Shown in pieces: positions 1 through 7,257 of a stretch of 16,953 nucleotides of DNA (its first letter is position 1; every line of letters starts with the position of its first letter). The notes under the pieces are model-generated. The model did no database searches, was not told the DNA's origin, and worked only from the letters and a program-made list of their open reading frames with translations. Source of the stretch: a bacterium (GTDB lineage: Bacteria > Chloroflexota > Dormibacteria > UBA8260 > Bog-877); contig JAKABA010000069.1 in assembly GCA_021802115.1 (NCBI GenBank), positions 1-16,953 on the forward strand, in the 5' to 3' direction. The translations under genes were made by a program, and so were the position numbers.

Positions 1-1
1 T

Positions 2-766
2 GTGGGCAGCGCCGCCCGGATCGTGGGACCCGCGGTGGCGGGGGTGCTGCTGGGAACCCTGGGGGCGGCCAGCTGCTTTCTGGCCATGGCGGCCAGCGTG
101 CTGCCGCTCCTGATCGCCCTCGGCCGTGGGCGCTGGCCGGCTGCCAAGACCACCTCCACCGAGATGGGAGCACTGGGAAGGGTCTGGGAGGGGATTAGCT
201 GGAGCCGATCCAACCCCCTGGTGCGGTCGGTGCTGCTGGGCAGCCTGACGCTGGGGGTCCTGGGAATCGGCTACATGCCGTACCTGCCGGTGTTCGCCCG
301 CGACCAGCTGCACGGCGGGGGCCAGGTTCTGGGTCTCATGTACAGCGTGGGCGGGATCGGGGCCCTGGCAGGGGGCCTGGCGCTCAGCCTGTTCAGCCGG
401 CGCGTCCAGCGGCGTCAGCTGCTGCTCTTCGCCGCCCCCTTCTACGCGGCCAGCCTGTTCGGGCTCACCCGGGCTCCCTACCTGGGGCTGGCGCTCCCCT
501 GTCTGGCCGGGATCAGCCTCGGCTTCATGGCTGCCAACACCGCCATGCTGACCAGTCTGCAGGCGGCGGCTCCGGCCGAGATCCGGGCCCGGGTGATGTC
601 CCTGTACAGCCTCGCCTACGCTGGTGGCGGCCCCCTGGGGACCCTGCTGTACGCCGCGCTGAGCCGGATCGTCCCCCTGTTCTCCGCCATCGCGGCGGGG
701 GCCGTGGTGGTGGGGGTGGTGCTGCTCTGGACCGCGACCCGGCCCGGGCTGCGGGCCCTGGCCTGA
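2..766 (+). CDS. MFS transporter, C-terminal part (5' end outside window)
   Basis: The reading frame is open at the left edge, so the gene is cut there; 254 residues remain. The protein is strongly hydrophobic, with about seven to eight predicted membrane segments. The start of the visible part (ARIVGPAVAGVLLG) resembles the end of the N-terminal half of major facilitator transporters of the EntS/MFS_3 type. A segment around residues 75-100 (LGVLGIGYMPYLPVFARDQL) fits the first helix of the C-terminal half, and ARVMSLYSLAYAGGGPLG is the typical late motif. Such proteins export small molecules or drugs by proton antiport at the cytoplasmic membrane. The substrate cannot be inferred. The next gene starts 21 bp downstream on the same strand, so co-transcription is possible. 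I infer family from motif and hydropathy only. Confidence 0.85.
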   Translation: MGSAARIVGPAVAGVLLGTLGAASCFLAMAASVLPLLIALGRGRWPAAKTTSTEMGALGRVWEGISWSRSNPLVRSVLLGSLTLGVLGIGYMPYLPVFARDQLHGGGQVLGLMYSVGGIGALAGGLALSLFSRRVQRRQLLLFAAPFYAASLFGLTRAPYLGLALPCLAGISLGFMAANTAMLTSLQAAAPAEIRARVMSLYSLAYAGGGPLGTLLYAALSRIVPLFSAIAAGAVVVGVVLLWTATRPGLRALA

Positions 767-787
767 GCTGCCCGATATCCTCTGCTG

Positions 788-2014
788 ATGGGTCTTGAGT
801 TCCGCCCGATCCGGCCAGAAGAGCTCCCGCTTCTGGCCGAGGTCAACCTGACCGCGTTCGGGGAGAATCTGGATCCCTGGCACACGGGGTGGTTCGAGAG
901 CCACTTCGAGGGCGCGCTGACCATGGCCGCCTTCGATGACGGGGTGATGGTGGGCAGCTCGATGAGCCTGCCGGTCACGGTCGGGGTCCCCGGGGCCACC
1001 GTCGCCGCCGCCGGCGTCACCGCCGTTGGAGTTCTACCCACCCACCGGCGCCAGGGGATCCTCCGCCGGATAATCGACCGGCTGTTGGGGGAAGCCCGCG
1101 CCCAAGGGCTGCCGCTGGCGGTGCTCTGGGCCAGTGAGGGCGGCATCTACTCCAGGTTCGGGTTCGGGCCGGCCGCCCGCTCCCTGGGGATGGAGCTACA
1201 GCACCCGAAGGCGTCCCTTTTGCCCCGGCCGCGGATCGGGCGGATCCGGATGGTCTCGCTGGAGCAGGCCCGCCAGATCCTGCCCGCGGTGCATGAGAAG
1301 GTTGTACGTCAGCGCCCCGCCATGATCTCCCGCGACCAGATCGGGTGGCGGTATGCGCTCTCCAACGACGACCCCCACCTGGCTCCCGGCGAGAGCCGAC
1401 TCTTCACGGTGGTGCACGAGAGCGCGGGCGGTGTCGATGGGTATCTGGTCTACCGCGTCCGGGGGGACTGGACCCCCCGGGGTCCGGAGAACACCTTGAT
1501 CGTGGTCGAGATGGTGGCGGAGAACCCCCACGCCACCGCCGAACTCTGGCGCTACTGCACCGAGGTGGACCTAGTGCGCCGGATCGAGGCCAAGGGGCGG
1601 GGCGCCAGGCCGGTCGATGACCCGATCTGGTGGCTGCTGGCCGACCCCCAGGCGCTGGTCGCGACCGCAACCATCACCCTTTGGGCGAGTGTCCTGGACG
1701 TGCCCGGGCTCTTCGAGGCCCGCCGCTACCGCTGCGACGGCGGGCTCACCCTGGCCGTCGAAGCAGGTGACGGCGGCCCCTCGGCCGGCTACCGTCTGGA
1801 GGTGAGCGGCGGGGTGGGACGGTGCCGTCCCGCGGCCGGGCCCGCGGACATTCACCTGGGTTGGTCCGAGCTGGGATCTCTCAGCCTGGGGATGCCCTGT
1901 TTTTCCCAGCTGGTCGCGGCCGGTCGAGTCCGGGTTACCGAAGCCGCGGTGGTCCGGGAGGCGGACAGGATCCTGAGCTGGGACCCTGCCCCCTGGTGCT
2001 TCGAGGACATCTGA
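788..2014 (+). CDS. eis: Eis-like GNAT N-acetyltransferase
   Basis: 408 residues, the usual length of the Eis family (two fused GNAT domains plus a C-terminal SCP2-like domain). The acetyl-CoA loop is clear: VLPTHRRQGILRR near residues 82-94. The family motif around the catalytic tyrosine is present as IYSRFGFG (Tyr121). The protein ends in an acidic/aromatic tail (CFEDI); in characterised Eis enzymes the terminal carboxylate acts as general base. Eis proteins acetylate amines, including aminoglycosides and peptides, using acetyl-CoA in the cytoplasm; the substrate here is unknown. No good ribosome binding site precedes the ATG. A TATCCT hexamer at 776-781 ends 6 nt before it, so a leaderless transcript is possible, but no -35 is convincing. 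It probably neighbours the MFS gene functionally (modify or export a compound), which is inference. Confidence 0.88.
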   Translation: MGLEFRPIRPEELPLLAEVNLTAFGENLDPWHTGWFESHFEGALTMAAFDDGVMVGSSMSLPVTVGVPGATVAAAGVTAVGVLPTHRRQGILRRIIDRLLGEARAQGLPLAVLWASEGGIYSRFGFGPAARSLGMELQHPKASLLPRPRIGRIRMVSLEQARQILPAVHEKVVRQRPAMISRDQIGWRYALSNDDPHLAPGESRLFTVVHESAGGVDGYLVYRVRGDWTPRGPENTLIVVEMVAENPHATAELWRYCTEVDLVRRIEAKGRGARPVDDPIWWLLADPQALVATATITLWASVLDVPGLFEARRYRCDGGLTLAVEAGDGGPSAGYRLEVSGGVGRCRPAAGPADIHLGWSELGSLSLGMPCFSQLVAAGRVRVTEAAVVREADRILSWDPAPWCFEDI

Positions 2015-2041
2015 GTCTGCTGCGGGAGCCAAAGGCATCGC

Positions 2042-2077
2042 GAGCAGGGCCACCGGAGCCTGCGACCGGCCGTGCTC
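2042..2077. terminator. Hairpin between convergent genes
   Basis: GAGCAGGGCC (2042-2051) pairs with GGCCGTGCTC (2068-2077): nine pairs with one G-G mismatch and a 16-nt loop. It lies between the stop of the Eis-like gene and the stop of the convergent small gene, touching the latter's stop codon. No T-run follows on either strand. The position suggests a bidirectional terminator; this is inference. Confidence 0.35.
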
Positions 2078-2516
2078 AGGTCGGCGTGACGTCCACCAGC
2101 CGGTGCACGCGCCAGGGGGAGGACCTGGTGTCGAGATCCACCTCCAGCTCGTGCAGGCCGGCTCCGGCGCTGGTCGCTGCCTCCGGATACTGACAGATGG
2201 TCAGGTCCTCAAATCGAAGCCGCAGCCAGCACCGGCCGGGACCGGCCGGCGGGCGCCGGCTGAGCATCCATGACAGTCCCGACCGGGCCGGCAGCAGCCG
2301 CCCACCCTCTTCCCGAATCGCCGCGGCGGCCGCCAGCATCTGGCCCAGCAGAGGGGGCGCGAGGAACTGCGCCAGCGCGAGGTCGTCAGCCTGCGCGATC
2401 GCGCGCTCCAGGCCGTCTGCCAGCTGACGCAGCTGCTGGGTGGTCTGCATCTCGCCATCTTGCCTGGCCCGCCTGATCCTGCCCCAACCAAGATCAACCC
2501 GGTCTCTAGCTGCCAT
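2076..2516 (-). CDS. Hypothetical protein, last gene of the Tad operon
   Basis: I do not recognise this 146-residue protein. The ATG at 2516 overlaps the stop of the preceding tadZ-like gene by 11 nt, as seen elsewhere in this operon. A second ATG at 2450 (124 residues) is also possible and begins exactly where a helical region starts (MQTTQQLRQLADGLERA). Neither start has a strong ribosome binding site. The N-terminal half looks alpha-helical and Ala/Leu-rich. The C-terminal half alternates like beta strands (WLRLRFEDLTIC, LHELEVDLDT, SPWRVHRLVDV). A helical start followed by antiparallel strands could be an NTF2/Tim44-like fold, but that is a guess. There is no signal peptide or membrane segment. 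Its place at the operon's end suggests an accessory role in pilus function. Confidence 0.6.
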   Translation of the reverse strand: MAARDRVDLGWGRIRRARQDGEMQTTQQLRQLADGLERAIAQADDLALAQFLAPPLLGQMLAAAAAIREEGGRLLPARSGLSWMLSRRPPAGPGRCWLRLRFEDLTICQYPEAATSAGAGLHELEVDLDTRSSPWRVHRLVDVTPT

Positions 2517-3576
2517 GCCCACCCACGCCCGATCCCAGTCGGGTGAGCTGCTCCGCCAGGGCAAAGCTGGCCGCGCGCATCCTGCGGTCGACCACCGCCA
2601 TGGGAACCCGCCGGGCCTCGGCGACCTGCGCTGCGCCGGGGGCCCAGGGCATGCCCATCACCTCGATCCCCTCCCGGGCCAGCTCCTCGCGCAGCTCCTG
2701 CCACCCCGATTTCGCGTGCGCGACGGCCAGGCAGCCCCCCCGGGTGAGGGCCGAGTTCTGCTCGACAAAGGTCACCGTGCGGACGCAGCTGCGGCGCTGG
2801 CTCTCTCCAGGTCCGGTCGGGATCAGGGCCGCCGAGGCCTTCTCCAGCCAGAACCGCTGGATCACCGACTCCGGGCTGAGGCAACGGCCGAGGTCAACCA
2901 CGATCACCCGGAATGCCGGCTGCAGCACGCGCTGGAAGAGATAGTCCAGATGCTCGCGCCCGACCGGAGCGGATCGGCGATCCCGGAGGGCTGCGAAGAG
3001 GCACTGGAAGTCGAGCGCCTGGGCCGTGAAGAGGTAGCTGTCCAGATTGGCGGCACCCTCACACAGTTCCGCCAGGTGGAGCACCAGCTGGTCCAGACGG
3101 GCAAGGGGAGCGAGGTCGTGCCCTGCGCGGCAACCCCCCAGGAGCAGGTCGAGGTCGGGGCTGGCCCAGTCCCCGTCGACCAGCAGCGCCCTGGCGGGGC
3201 TCTGCCGTCGCCCGAACGCCCAGGCGCAGTTGAGGGCCAGGGCGGATCCGCCGATTGCCCCCTTACCGCCCACGACCGCCACCACCAGGGGGTCAGGGCC
3301 AGGTGTCGGGGCACCCAATGTCGCCACCGCCAGGTCCTCACCCACGTGCTGGCGGAGCATCCCTGGACGCCGAGAACGAAGGGCTGTGGACACCCCGCGC
3401 CACAGCCCGAGCGGCCCCGCGGGCCCGACCACCATTCGGGCCGGCGCCGGTTCGGCGAGCAGGAGCAGCGGGTGGCGGGGAAGAGGCCGCTGGGGACGTG
3501 AAGTCGAGTTGTACCAGGTGAGGCGACCGCCCGGCTCGGGTGGCGGTGGTGGGGGGGTTCGGGTGCCGGCCTGCAT
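2506..3576 (-). CDS. tadZ: TadZ/CpaE-like P-loop pseudo-ATPase (second copy)
   Basis: 356 residues from the ATG at 3576, which shares one base with the stop of the upstream tadG-like gene (TGATG). Residues 1-95 are a Pro/Arg-rich region of unknown role. The SIMIBI (MinD/ParA-like) domain starts near residue 98 with PLVVAVVGGKGAIGGSALAL. Compared with the canonical KGGxGKTT, the signature lysine (Lys105) is kept but the P-loop lysine is glycine and the TT is SA. The Walker A' strand (LLVDGDWASPDLDLLLG, from about residue 131) and Walker B (VIVVDLG) are recognisable. TadZ/CpaE proteins localise the Tad machine to the cell pole, and several carry degenerate ATP sites. It is unusual to see two in one operon. 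Stop is TAG. Confidence 0.8.
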   Translation of the reverse strand: MQAGTRTPPPPPPEPGGRLTWYNSTSRPQRPLPRHPLLLLAEPAPARMVVGPAGPLGLWRGVSTALRSRRPGMLRQHVGEDLAVATLGAPTPGPDPLVVAVVGGKGAIGGSALALNCAWAFGRRQSPARALLVDGDWASPDLDLLLGGCRAGHDLAPLARLDQLVLHLAELCEGAANLDSYLFTAQALDFQCLFAALRDRRSAPVGREHLDYLFQRVLQPAFRVIVVDLGRCLSPESVIQRFWLEKASAALIPTGPGESQRRSCVRTVTFVEQNSALTRGGCLAVAHAKSGWQELREELAREGIEVMGMPWAPGAAQVAEARRVPMAVVDRRMRAASFALAEQLTRLGSGVGGHGS

Positions 3577-4172
3577 CAGCAGGTCGCCCCCGCGGGACTT
3601 CCCGTCACAACCGGAGTCGCATAGCCATGAGCCAACCAGGCGGTGGCCTGAGCCTCGATCCGCAGCTGGGACCAGGGGCCGAGACCAAGCAGGGGCATCT
3701 GCCCGCTCCGCCAGACCAGGACCGCGATCCCCTGCTCCACGCCGATCACCCCCAGGAACCGCTGGCAGCGGGTACGCACGGCCAGCACACATCCCTGCGG
3801 TCGGCCGGCGAGCGGGCGCAGCGGGACCGAGGCCTCGGTCACGCAGCGGCCTGCGACTCCCGACAACTGGGCGGAGACCACGGAGGTGACCACCCCAGCG
3901 GCACCCCCGATGCCGTTGCCGCAGTCACCTCGACCGAGAGGGGCCTCGCACACGGCGAATTCGCCGGTGGTCTTGAGGAGGTTGACGTTCACAGCCTGTG
4001 ATCCGGCCTCGGCCGCGGCCTGTGCGGTGGCGACCAGCTGAGCGTGATCCAGGAGCAGGACTCCACCATCCACCGCCAGGGCGGTGACCGGGAGCAGAAG
4101 CAGCGGCAGCAGCAGCGCGAACAGGGGCAGGAGCTGGCCCGTCTGGCAGGCCCTCGGGCGCTCAGCAATCAT
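3576..4172 (-). CDS. tadG: TadG-like pilus assembly protein
   Basis: 198 residues. The start GQLLPLFALLLPLLLLPVTALAVDGG (shown in part: TGQLLPLFALLLP at about 11-23) is the typical TadE/TadG N-terminus: a short basic tip, a Gly-Gln, one hydrophobic helix to about residue 35, and an Asp-Gly after it. The remainder is extracytoplasmic, with A-rich helix QLVATAQAAAEAGSQAV and later beta-like segments. It has seven cysteines, many for its size. TadG proteins are usually longer and may carry a VWA domain; none is visible, so this is a short TadG/TadE-type pseudopilin. The ATG at 4172 overlaps the stop of the preceding gene by 11 nt, and the stop TGA shares a base with the next start. Weak AGGA lies 11 nt before the start. 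The family call is firm, the subtype less so. Confidence 0.75.
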   Translation of the reverse strand: MIAERPRACQTGQLLPLFALLLPLLLLPVTALAVDGGVLLLDHAQLVATAQAAAEAGSQAVNVNLLKTTGEFAVCEAPLGRGDCGNGIGGAAGVVTSVVSAQLSGVAGRCVTEASVPLRPLAGRPQGCVLAVRTRCQRFLGVIGVEQGIAVLVWRSGQMPLLGLGPWSQLRIEAQATAWLAHGYATPVVTGSPAGATC

Positions 4173-4740
4173 CGCCGGTCGGATCCTGCGCGGGATCGCG
4201 GCTTCGAAACGGGTCGATCTTCTGAACCGAAGAGGCGCTGAGGCGAGGCGACATCCAGTTCCCCACGACGGGGATCCAATCGAGGTTGGGACGGTAGGCG
4301 ATCACCACCTCCACATCTCCGTCCGTCAACCCGGCCCGGTCGGGCGGGCCACCGATCCGGCAGAAGCTGTCCAGGGCAGCGCCGTATCCGAACCAGATGT
4401 CGGAAGAGCCGCCGCCCAGGGCGGTCGGCATGGCGAGTTTGTCGGGGACGGGGCCGACACAGTGCCCGCCATTCAGCTGCCGGATCGGGCCAGCGAGCAG
4501 ACCGGAGCTCTCCTGCTCCACCACCTGGAGCTCTTGGGTCGCCTCCTGGCAGGCGCGCTGAGAGTCGATGGCGCGGGCTGCCACCAGCGCGGCTGCGGAG
4601 CTGGCGGTCTCCAGGGCCATCTGCGTTCGCGCCAGCTGCACGACAGCCACCGAACCCAGCCCCAGGAGAAGGGTCAGGGGCAGCACCAGCGCCAGCTCCA
4701 GCATCGCCTGGCCAGTAGCCCACTCGCGCGGCCCGCCTAT
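4162..4740 (-). CDS. tadE: TadE-like pseudopilin, apparent ATA start
   Basis: About 192 residues. The N-terminal signature TGQAMLELALVLPLTLLLGL is that of TadE: Gly-Gln before the processing point, a conserved Glu, then a hydrophobic helix. The rest is extracytoplasmic with four cysteines. The start is unusual. In frame, a perfect GGAGG ends 7 nt before an ATA codon at 4740-4738, and that ATA overlaps the stop TAG of the previous gene as ATAG, mirroring the GTGA and TTGA junctions elsewhere in the operon. The nearest in-frame ATG lies inside the conserved signature (the M of QAMLEL) and would remove the Gly-Gln. A far-upstream TTG at 4923 would add a 61-residue extension unlike the family. 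I therefore favour ATA, unless a sequencing error is present. Confidence 0.72.
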   Translation of the reverse strand: MGGPREWATGQAMLELALVLPLTLLLGLGSVAVVQLARTQMALETASSAAALVAARAIDSQRACQEATQELQVVEQESSGLLAGPIRQLNGGHCVGPVPDKLAMPTALGGGSSDIWFGYGAALDSFCRIGGPPDRAGLTDGDVEVVIAYRPNLDWIPVVGNWMSPRLSASSVQKIDPFRSRDPAQDPTGDDC

Positions 4741-5399
4741 GAGAAGGCCTCCACCGCCAATCGGAGCCGGCTCCCGACCGGGATCGTCCCCGGACCGGCG
4801 GAGCCGACCCAGGGGACGATGGCCCTGAGCCCACCGGCCACCCACACATCCACCGCGCGAGGCGGCCAGGAGGTGTAGGCGGCGCAGATGACCAGCCGGC
4901 CGGCGACGGCGGGGCCATGGCAAGCGGCCATGCCAGCCGCCACCCCAAAGCAGCGCGTCTCATGACAGTTGGGGTTCTGGGGACCGTCCAGGTCGCTGGG
5001 GATGGGGCCGAAGGCGAAGGTGGAACCGGCACCGCTGGGGACCTGGTCACAGGGTTCCTCGGTCCCGGGCTGCGGCACGCCGGCCCGATAGCGCACACAG
5101 TAGAGCGACTTCCAGCAGCCGGTGCCCGCCTGCTGACAGACGCCGACGGTCGCCATTCCCGCCACCTCGGACGAGAGCGCGGACCGCGCCGCCAGCACTC
5201 CGCTCATGAGGGTCCCTGCCGGGTTGGCGCTGAGCAACGCCCCGGAGGCCACCCTCGCGCCCGCGAGGGTGGCCGTCTGGACCCCCTCCTCCGCGAGCGC
5301 GGTGAGGCCGAGCTGGACCGCCCCCAGGGTCGCCAGCAGAAAGACCGTGACCCCCAGGGCCATCTCGACCATGGACTGCCCCGCCTGCCGCCGCCTCAA
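4737..5399 (-). CDS. tadE: TadE-like pseudopilin, cysteine-rich
   Basis: 220 residues. The N-terminus (RRRQAGQSMVEMALGVTVFL) has the TadE pattern: basic tip, Gly-Gln, conserved Glu, then a hydrophobic helix to about residue 32. TadE proteins are processed by the Flp prepilin peptidase and act as minor pseudopilins in pilus assembly. The outside domain has eight cysteines (for example CQQAGTGC and CHETRCFG), an even number that fits disulfide bonding. The start is TTG at 5399, overlapping the stop of tadC as TTGA, with AGGGG about 9 nt upstream. The stop TAG overlaps the next start. It is longer than typical TadE (about 130-180), the extra length being in the cysteine-rich outside part. Confidence 0.82.
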   Translation of the reverse strand: MRRRQAGQSMVEMALGVTVFLLATLGAVQLGLTALAEEGVQTATLAGARVASGALLSANPAGTLMSGVLAARSALSSEVAGMATVGVCQQAGTGCWKSLYCVRYRAGVPQPGTEEPCDQVPSGAGSTFAFGPIPSDLDGPQNPNCHETRCFGVAAGMAACHGPAVAGRLVICAAYTSWPPRAVDVWVAGGLRAIVPWVGSAGPGTIPVGSRLRLAVEAFS

Positions 5400-6331
5400 G
5401 ACAGCGCCCCTGACAAACGTTCCAGCGCCGGGTAGAGCACGATGACCACGAAGGGGAGCAGGATGCAGGTGGCAACCGGCAGCAGCATCGTGACCAGGGC
5501 CCGGCGCCCCCGGGCGGTGAGGTCGTCGCGCTGGCGGTCACGGAGTCCGCGGGCCAGCCTCCCCAGTGGAGCCGACGAGGAGATCCCCTCCTGACGCTGG
5601 AGTCTGACCACGGCGGCGAGCGCGGCCAGAGCCGGGGTGGCGAGCTCGTCTGCAGCCCGTTCCAGCTGGACGTCCAGGGGCGGGGTGCCGGGAGCGGCCG
5701 ACCCTGCCAGACAGGCGCGGAGCACCTGAGCCGCCTCGCCCCGGACCCGGCTCACCACCAGCTCCATCGCCCGGCGGGAACTGACGCCGCCGCCGCTCTG
5801 CTCCAGGGACATGAGGTCCACCAGGATCGGGATCTGCGCGGCGATCGCGGCCCGGCGCCGTGCCCCGGCGCGGAGCAAGCGCGACAGGTCGAGCAGCCCC
5901 GGCGCGAGACCCGCCAGGAGCATCACCGACCAGGGGACGAGTCCCAGTATGACCGGGGCGGTGAGGAGGCATGCCACCAGGGCGAAGACCAGCACCCAGC
6001 CCGCGATCACCTCGTCGGGCTGGTTCTCCCGGCCGGCGGCTCGCAGCCTGACCGAGAGCCAGGCGGCCGCGCTTGGAGGAACCGCGACGCCGACGGCCCG
6101 GCCAAGGGCCGCGGTCAGCGCCCCCAGGGGCCCCCGGGGCCCAACCGCGGCTGGCGTCATGCGGGTGGACGCCCGAGTGTCGAGCCAGTCATCCAGCCTC
6201 CGGCGGTGCGGCCAGCCCGCGAATATGGCCACGGTGGCGAGCCCCAGCAGCGCCGCCCCCGCCACCCCATAGAGGAGCGGGACGGCCGGCATCGCATTCG
6301 GCAGCATCAGACCGGCACCAGGCGGGGTCAC
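5396..6331 (-). CDS. tadC: TadC-like pilus platform protein (T2SF domain)
   Basis: 311 residues from the GTG at 6331, which overlaps the tadB stop as GTGA and has GGAG 7 nt upstream; this beats the later ATGs. One membrane helix lies near residues 14-36, a pair of helices in the middle (ending VPWSVMLLAGLAPGLLDL), and one at the C-terminus (MLLPVATCILLPFVVIVLYP). Between them lies the cytoplasmic T2SF/GspF-like helical domain (IPILVDLMSLEQSGGGV through LARGLRDRQRDDLTARGRRA). TadC and TadB together form the inner-membrane platform on which TadA acts. Gene order (after tadB, before tadE) and topology support the call. Confidence 0.88.
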   Translation of the reverse strand: MTPPGAGLMLPNAMPAVPLLYGVAGAALLGLATVAIFAGWPHRRRLDDWLDTRASTRMTPAAVGPRGPLGALTAALGRAVGVAVPPSAAAWLSVRLRAAGRENQPDEVIAGWVLVFALVACLLTAPVILGLVPWSVMLLAGLAPGLLDLSRLLRAGARRRAAIAAQIPILVDLMSLEQSGGGVSSRRAMELVVSRVRGEAAQVLRACLAGSAAPGTPPLDVQLERAADELATPALAALAAVVRLQRQEGISSSAPLGRLARGLRDRQRDDLTARGRRALVTMLLPVATCILLPFVVIVLYPALERLSGALS

Positions 6332-7257
6332 GAAGTTCTCCGAGCCGCTGCCAGCTCCGAGCTGGCGCCGTCCTCGACCGTGTTCGCTCCCCCTTCCGGG
6401 GCGGGAACTATCTGGTCGAGGTCGTTGAGCCTCAGGATCCTGGTCATCCATAGGTATCCGACCACGATGAGCGCCAGCAGGCCACCGAGGACCAGCTGGC
6501 CGCCGAGCGAGTGATAGGGCTGCAGATAGGCGGGATTCACCACCCTCAGCACGGCGATCAGCAGCAACGGCATGACCGCGATCACCAGCGCCCCCAGCCG
6601 CCCCTGGGCCTGCTCCGCGCGCATCTGGTCCTCGGCGGCCTGGATCTGATGGGCGGCGCGCGCAAGCTCATCCAGCAGCGGGGCGATCCGCCCCCCCGAG
6701 CGCCCACCCACCGTCAGCGTCGTGGCGATCAGGGTGAAGAGGGGCTGTCGCATCCGGAGGTCGGCCTCCAGCAGCGCCCGCTCAAGTGAGACCTGCTGCG
6801 ACCTCGCCACCACCAGCGCGAGCTCAGGCCGGAGGTCCACCGGTCCGCTCTCAGCGAGCGCCTTGAGCGCCTGGCGCACGCCGTGGCCGGCGGGGAGCAG
6901 CTGTGCCAGCAGGTCGACCGCCGCCACCAGCTGGTCTCGGACGCGGGCACGCGCGACCGCCCGGCGCCAGCCCTCGAGCGCCTGCTCCATCACGGCGCCG
7001 AGCCCGGCCATGATCAGAGCGGGGATCGGAAGGCCGAGGATCGCCCAGGCCGCCAAACCCACCGCGGCAGCGGCCAAGAGACTGGGCCCGCCCGCCGCCG
7101 CCAGGTCGCGCGCCGCCGGCAGGTACCACCTCCGGGGTGCCCGGGCGGCGGGGGCATCGACATCGGGGGCTCCGATGTTCCAGATCATCAGGGCGGCCGC
7201 CAGCGCCGCCACCACGGCCAGCAACACCAGCAGGATCGCGACGGAGACGCTCGTCAT
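6328..7257 (-). CDS. tadB: TadB-like pilus platform protein (T2SF domain)
   Basis: 309 residues from the ATG at 7257, which shares a base with the tadA stop (TGATG). An N-terminal helix (VAILLVLLAVVAALAAALMI) is followed by two more around residues 60-100. A cytoplasmic T2SF domain (VDLLAQLLPAGHGVRQAL to LDELARAAHQIQAAEDQMRA) comes next, then two C-terminal membrane helices (LVIAVMPLLLIAVL and LVLGGLLALIVVGYLW). This is the standard TadB topology. With TadC it forms the inner-membrane platform of the Tad pilus, driven by TadA encoded directly upstream. A short charged tail follows the last helix. Confidence 0.88.
   Translation of the reverse strand: MTSVSVAILLVLLAVVAALAAALMIWNIGAPDVDAPAARAPRRWYLPAARDLAAAGGPSLLAAAAVGLAAWAILGLPIPALIMAGLGAVMEQALEGWRRAVARARVRDQLVAAVDLLAQLLPAGHGVRQALKALAESGPVDLRPELALVVARSQQVSLERALLEADLRMRQPLFTLIATTLTVGGRSGGRIAPLLDELARAAHQIQAAEDQMRAEQAQGRLGALVIAVMPLLLIAVLRVVNPAYLQPYHSLGGQLVLGGLLALIVVGYLWMTRILRLNDLDQIVPAPEGGANTVEDGASSELAAARRTS

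Noticed and set aside
616..1146. Minus-strand frame of 176 codons over the MFS/Eis junction
   Set aside because: Antisense to two supported genes, with a Ser/Thr/Pro-rich translation lacking any domain.
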